Below, piece after piece: positions 62,666-64,000 of a DNA stretch of 64,000 nucleotides. Origin of the DNA: Actinokineospora inagensis DSM 44258 (GTDB lineage: Bacteria > Actinomycetota > Actinomycetes > Mycobacteriales > Pseudonocardiaceae); NCBI RefSeq assembly GCF_000482865.1, contig NZ_AXWW01000037.1, forward strand, positions 22,235-86,234, in the 5' to 3' direction. Under the pieces are notes generated by a model. It was not told the DNA's origin. It searched no databases and saw only the letters and a list, made by a program, of their open reading frames with translations. The position numbers were made by a program, and so were the translations under genes. Numbering within the stretch: the first letter of the stretch is position 1; each line of letters opens with the position of its first letter.

Positions 62666-62707
62666 CGCGCTGACCTGCGAAGAGTGGAGTCTTCGCAGGT
62701 CAGCGCG
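62666..62707. repeat. 18-bp perfect hairpin beside the tRNA fragment
   Basis: Arms 62666-62683 (CGCGCTGACCTGCGAAGA) and 62690-62707 pair perfectly around a six-base loop GTGGAG, ending 13 bases before the tRNA-derived sequence. It has no T-tract. An integrase or excisionase arm site is possible, or a structured transcript end. Confidence 0.75.
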
Positions 62708-62720
62708 GCGCTTGCCAGCC

Positions 62721-62765
62721 TTGACACGGTAGGGGTCACTGGTTCAATCCCAGTATCGCCCACCA
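62721..62765 (+). other. tRNA-Val(GAC)-like 3' fragment, probable attachment site
   Basis: Contains an anticodon-loop-like TTGACAC (GAC), a T-arm ACTGG-TTCAATC-CCAGT (62738-62754), the acceptor strand ATCGCCC and an encoded CCA end (62763-62765). The 5' half expected for such a tRNA (GGGCGAT start and D-arm) is absent upstream, so this is a tRNA fragment as left at one end of an integrated element, not a working gene. Confidence 0.75.
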
Positions 62766-62783
62766 GTTATATACACTGGTCAC

Positions 62784-62816
62784 AAGCCCCGTCCTCCTTG
62801 TTGGAGGACGGGGCTT
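62784..62816. terminator. Strong hairpin terminator, possibly bidirectional
   Basis: AAGCCCCGTCCTCC (62784-62797) pairs perfectly with GGAGGACGGGGCTT (62803-62816) around TTGTT. It lies just downstream of the tRNA fragment and touches the stop codon of the decayed integrase on the other strand. Confidence 0.8.
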
Positions 62817-63617
62817 CAGTGATCATGTGGCGTTTTTGTGGCGTTGGTGCAATTCTTACCGTGTTGGAACTCGATCTTCAGTGTGGCGAGGTGCGGGAAC
62901 CACGTCACCAACCGTGACCGTTCCTCGACCTTCAGTGCGCGCAGGCTTGTCTCCCAGCGGGCTTCGATGCAGTCGATGATCTGCTTGCGCATGACGTCGG
63001 TCACGTGGTCGTAGATCCTCGTGATGCTCTTTATTTTCTGCCCCAACTGTGGCCGGCGGGCGACCTCGGGAACGCTATCCGGTGTAGAAGTCGAGCAGAC
63101 ACAAGGTGAAGCAACCCACGCCCAGGCCGATCTCATACAGTCGCGTATCCGCGCAACGCTTGTACCGGTGTGGCGATGAACTGCTCCGGGCTCGTACTCG
63201 CCCGGGGTCACCCGGATGCCGATGCAAGGACTGGCCGGGATGAGTCGCGCCTTGACGAAGAACGAGGCCACGGTGGACTCGGCATACTCTTCGTGCAGCT
63301 CCGAGACCCACTTCTCGATCTCGATTTAGCTGTTGAAGATGCCGATCATCGGCCAGTCCGACCACTGCGGCAGTAAATGCGTGTCCAGGTGAGACCGGTA
63401 CTTCGCCGAGGTGTGACGTCACCGCGTCGTGGTACTCCTCGGTGGAGTCCCTGAACAGCATCTCGGTGCTGCGCGGGTTGATCCACAAGTTGCGCCGGGT
63501 GAGCGCTTCCTGTTCATCATCCCACTCCTCCGCTTCCTTCTGCGAGGTGAACCCGGAGCGACCTCCGAGAGTGCCGTCCGGGTGCTTGTATCGGGCGCGC
63601 CAACCGTCACGAGACAA
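62816..63617 (-). pseudogene. Decayed tyrosine integrase
   Basis: Fragments of a phage-type integrase in several frames. N terminus: SRDGWRARYKHPDGTLGGRS from TTG 63617. Core-binding domain, in another frame: HLLPQWSDWPMIGIFNS, then TAA at 63326-63328, then EKWVSELHEEYAESTVASFF and KARLIPASPCIGIRVTPGEY. In a third frame LCLLDFYTG follows, and the C-terminal end is LGQKIKSITRIYDHVTDVMR. The segment between, which should hold the catalytic Arg and HxxR box, is missing. With frameshifts, a nonsense codon and a deletion it cannot be active. Its place next to the tRNA fragment is that of the original island integrase. Confidence 0.85.
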
Positions 63618-63937
63618 GGACGTGGCAGTGGGCGGTCAGTGCGACGGGTCCGCTGGGGTGGTTGCGGGTTCGGCGCCGTTCGGTCGTGGGAGTGGTGAAC
63701 ATGAGAAGGTTGGCGTCTTCGGCCGTGTCGGTGGGGTCTGCCCCGGGTCGAGCGTTCCGGCCGGTTGCTACAGCGCGCGCTGAACAAGCCTCGCGGTGAA
63801 CGAATCCACACCGCCAATTAAGCTCATAGTCGCGGCGTTAGTAATAACCGCTCTTGCTTGCCTGGTGAGAGACCGCCCGATCTGCGTCGTGATTACCCAG
63901 CAGATGGGTCTGCTGCACGAGTAGGTGACAGTGGTAG
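63618..63937. other. Gap between integrase and IS edge
   Basis: 320 bases. Minus-strand frames here are Arg/Pro-rich and not convincing. The right part from about 63820 is less GC-rich and probably includes the terminal region of the IS3-type element, although no terminal inverted repeat can be paired inside the window. Confidence 0.4.
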
Positions 63938-64000
63938 TCACGCAGCCTGGCTGGCTGGCGTGGTCATGATTGCTTCGTATTCGACGGGGGTCAACCTGCC
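63938..64000 (-). CDS. IS3-family transposase C-terminal end (partial)
   Basis: The last 20 codons of a protein reading LTPVEYEAIMTTPASQAA before the stop at 63938-63940. The LTPVEYE ending is typical of IS3-family OrfB transposases of actinomycetes. The rest lies beyond the window. Confidence 0.65.
   Translation of the reverse strand, partial: GRLTPVEYEAIMTTPASQAA

Larger units (their letters stand above)
62416..62815. other. Island right-end region
   Basis: 400 bases without a gene. From left to right it holds an unremarkable stretch, the 18-bp hairpin at 62666-62707, the tRNA-like fragment at 62721-62765, an ACCAGT/ACTGGT repeat (62762-62780) and a terminator hairpin. Confidence 0.6.

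Noticed and set aside
62667..62765. Complete tRNA gene
   Set aside because: Only the T-arm, 3' acceptor strand and CCA are convincing; no matching 5' acceptor or D-arm is present.
1..64000. CRISPR arrays
   Set aside because: No run of regularly spaced near-identical repeats with unique spacers was seen. The only periodic repeat noticed is the 12-base TTGACC series, which is too short.

Overview
GC-rich DNA with many GTG and TTG starts, TGA-overlapping gene pairs and actinobacterial gene families (DUF397/DUF5753 pairs, SARP/BTAD, DUF6153, GP88, Tad genes) points to a filamentous actinomycete, probably Pseudonocardiaceae or a near relative; the genus cannot be fixed from the sequence. Most of the window looks like a large integrative conjugative island. 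Its right edge is marked by the 3' end of a tRNA-Val-like gene (62721-62765), followed by a decayed tyrosine integrase (62816-63617) and the edge of an IS3-type transposase (63938 to the window end). The left edge lies outside.

Region by region. (1) 5-8484: transfer genes, namely a VirB4-like ATPase, a GP88-like protein, a TraG/TcpA-type coupling ATPase, a replication-relaxation protein and a wall hydrolase (SLT plus NlpC/P60). A divergent Mrr-type endonuclease (5120-6454) is inserted among them. (2) 8546-13599: a possible HEPN-type protein, a small HTH protein, a YgjP-like protease, a DprA-like protein and a PAPS-reductase-like protein, all on the minus strand. (3) 13538-17046: a metal cassette with an ArsR sensor, a CDF exporter, a DUF1232 protein, a His/Met-rich lipoprotein and a DUF6153 protein, with an operator palindrome between sensor and exporter. 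(4) 17370-23183: a Tn554/RIT-like unit of three tyrosine recombinases plus a DUF6262 protein, in which the third recombinase is split by an in-frame TAG. (5) 23399-26978: an amidoligase and class II glutamine amidotransferase operon with small unknown genes and a frameshifted island gene, preceded by a run of hairpins. (6) 26979-28505: 1.5 kb non-coding with strong inverted repeats. (7) 28506-40148: a complete Tad-type pilus locus (SAF protein, TadZ-like, TadA, TadB, TadC, Flp-like pilin, TadE/G proteins, LysM-BTAD regulator) with a divergent prepilin peptidase. (8) 40138-48737: a DUF397/XRE pair, then a translationally coupled operon of a radical SAM enzyme, a MazG-like protein, a kinase-fold protein, an HPr-kinase-like protein, a nucleotidyltransferase and a Nudix protein. 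A 37-residue ORF overlaps the radical SAM start. A TPR regulator and 5-formyl-THF cyclo-ligase follow. (9) 48738-54474: small unknown genes and regulators, including a UTRA-only protein next to a full GntR regulator and an XRE regulator broken by a nonsense codon. (10) 55026-62415: a conflict-like cluster with a TRADD-N-associated-type membrane protein, an ASCH protein, a GNAT-PIN multidomain protein, and a coupled trio in which two paralogous sigma-region-4-like proteins flank a one-pass membrane protein.

How the parts may work together (inference): the transfer genes and Tad pilus would provide mobility and cell contact; the recombinases and the tRNA end record integration; the Mrr, HEPN-like, PIN/ASCH and TRADD-like genes are probable defence or conflict cargo. 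The least explained units are the radical SAM/HprK operon with its tiny ORF, the sigma-like/TM/sigma-like trio and the amidoligase operon with its hairpin array. All family calls come from reading motifs; no database search was run.
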